DNA from: Anastrepha obliqua
Taxonomy: Eukaryota > Arthropoda > Insecta > Diptera > Tephritidae
Assembly (NCBI RefSeq): GCF_027943255.1
Contig: NC_072897.1
Coordinates: forward strand, 59,420,406-59,484,405
Direction of reading: 5' to 3'
DNA: 64,000 nucleotides
Positions 63,845 to 64,000 of the stretch are shown here, piece by piece. Every line of letters starts with the position of its first letter. Position 1 is the first letter of the stretch. Below the pieces are notes generated by a model that worked only from the letters and a program-made list of their open reading frames with translations, ran no database searches and was not told the DNA's origin. A program made the position numbers and the translations under genes.

Positions 63845-63846
63845 TA

Positions 63847-64000
63847 CTTAAATGCGTGCATATGCACCCTTGATGCCCTGGCATACGTACGTTCATATTT
63901 GTATTTTAAACTCCCAGCGAAACAATGCTTATTAGTACATATACACATATGCATGTACTCATAACTCGCATAGGCCACTCACTTAATTCCTGTAAATTCA
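63847..64000. other. Unassigned right edge
   Basis: No recognisable feature in the last 150 bp. Confidence 0.4.

Overview
This window is gene-poor, transposon-saturated eukaryotic DNA. I find no host protein-coding gene and no rRNA or tRNA gene. Almost every open reading frame that can be explained belongs to a decayed mobile element. The mix (R1-, I-, LOA- and RTE-like LINEs, several Tc1/mariner lineages including a DD41D element, Helitrons with TC...CTAG ends, hAT, a Transib-like transposase, an env-bearing Ty3/gypsy errantivirus and a tRNA-derived SINE) points to an insect, most likely a higher fly; a tephritid-type genome is my guess, not something the sequence proves. The nesting and lack of host genes suggest pericentromeric or other heterochromatic DNA.

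Layout. 0-3.4 kb: minus-strand LOA-like copy C abutting a minus-strand R1-like element. 3.5-7.4 kb: a LINE fragment, a Tc1-like element and a mariner interrupted by a smaller insertion. 7.4-20.3 kb: two LOA-like copies, A (+) and B (-), in inverted orientation around a mariner fragment and an I-clade LINE. 20.3-26.2 kb: a complete non-autonomous Helitron, RTE-like fragments, a candidate solo LTR, a SINE, and a second Helitron inserted in the SINE tail. 26.2-33.7 kb: a Helitron carrying a broken Rep/helicase gene, itself cut by a fourth Helitron whose interior is a 375-bp higher-order tandem repeat. 33.7-37.2 kb: a mariner, a foldback MITE, a chimeric Helitron and an env relic. 37.5-39.6 kb: a Transib-type (RAG1-related) transposase pseudogene with a 331-bp tandem duplication. 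39.9-49.4 kb: a better preserved R1-clade element, two SINEs, and LINE family 3 fragments, one interrupted by a TTAA-flanked MITE. 49.5-53.0 kb: a large foldback structure, a Tc1-like pseudogene and a degenerate Helitron.

53.6-63.1 kb is the best structure: a full-length minus-strand errantivirus-like provirus with TACA target duplications, two 371/372-bp LTRs, primer-binding site, polypurine tract, gag, pol and env. A Helitron sits exactly between pol and env, a LINE with a 14-bp target duplication sits inside that Helitron, and a hAT derivative with an 8-bp duplication sits inside the 5' LTR. The provirus cannot be active: the RT palm is deleted, integrase is broken and PR-RT is frameshifted. 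The gag end still shows a T TTT TTA slippery heptamer. The window ends with a DD41D rosa-type mariner with terminal inverted repeats and TA flanks.

These elements do not form a pathway. They record a series of insertions whose relative order can be read from target duplications and interrupted frames.
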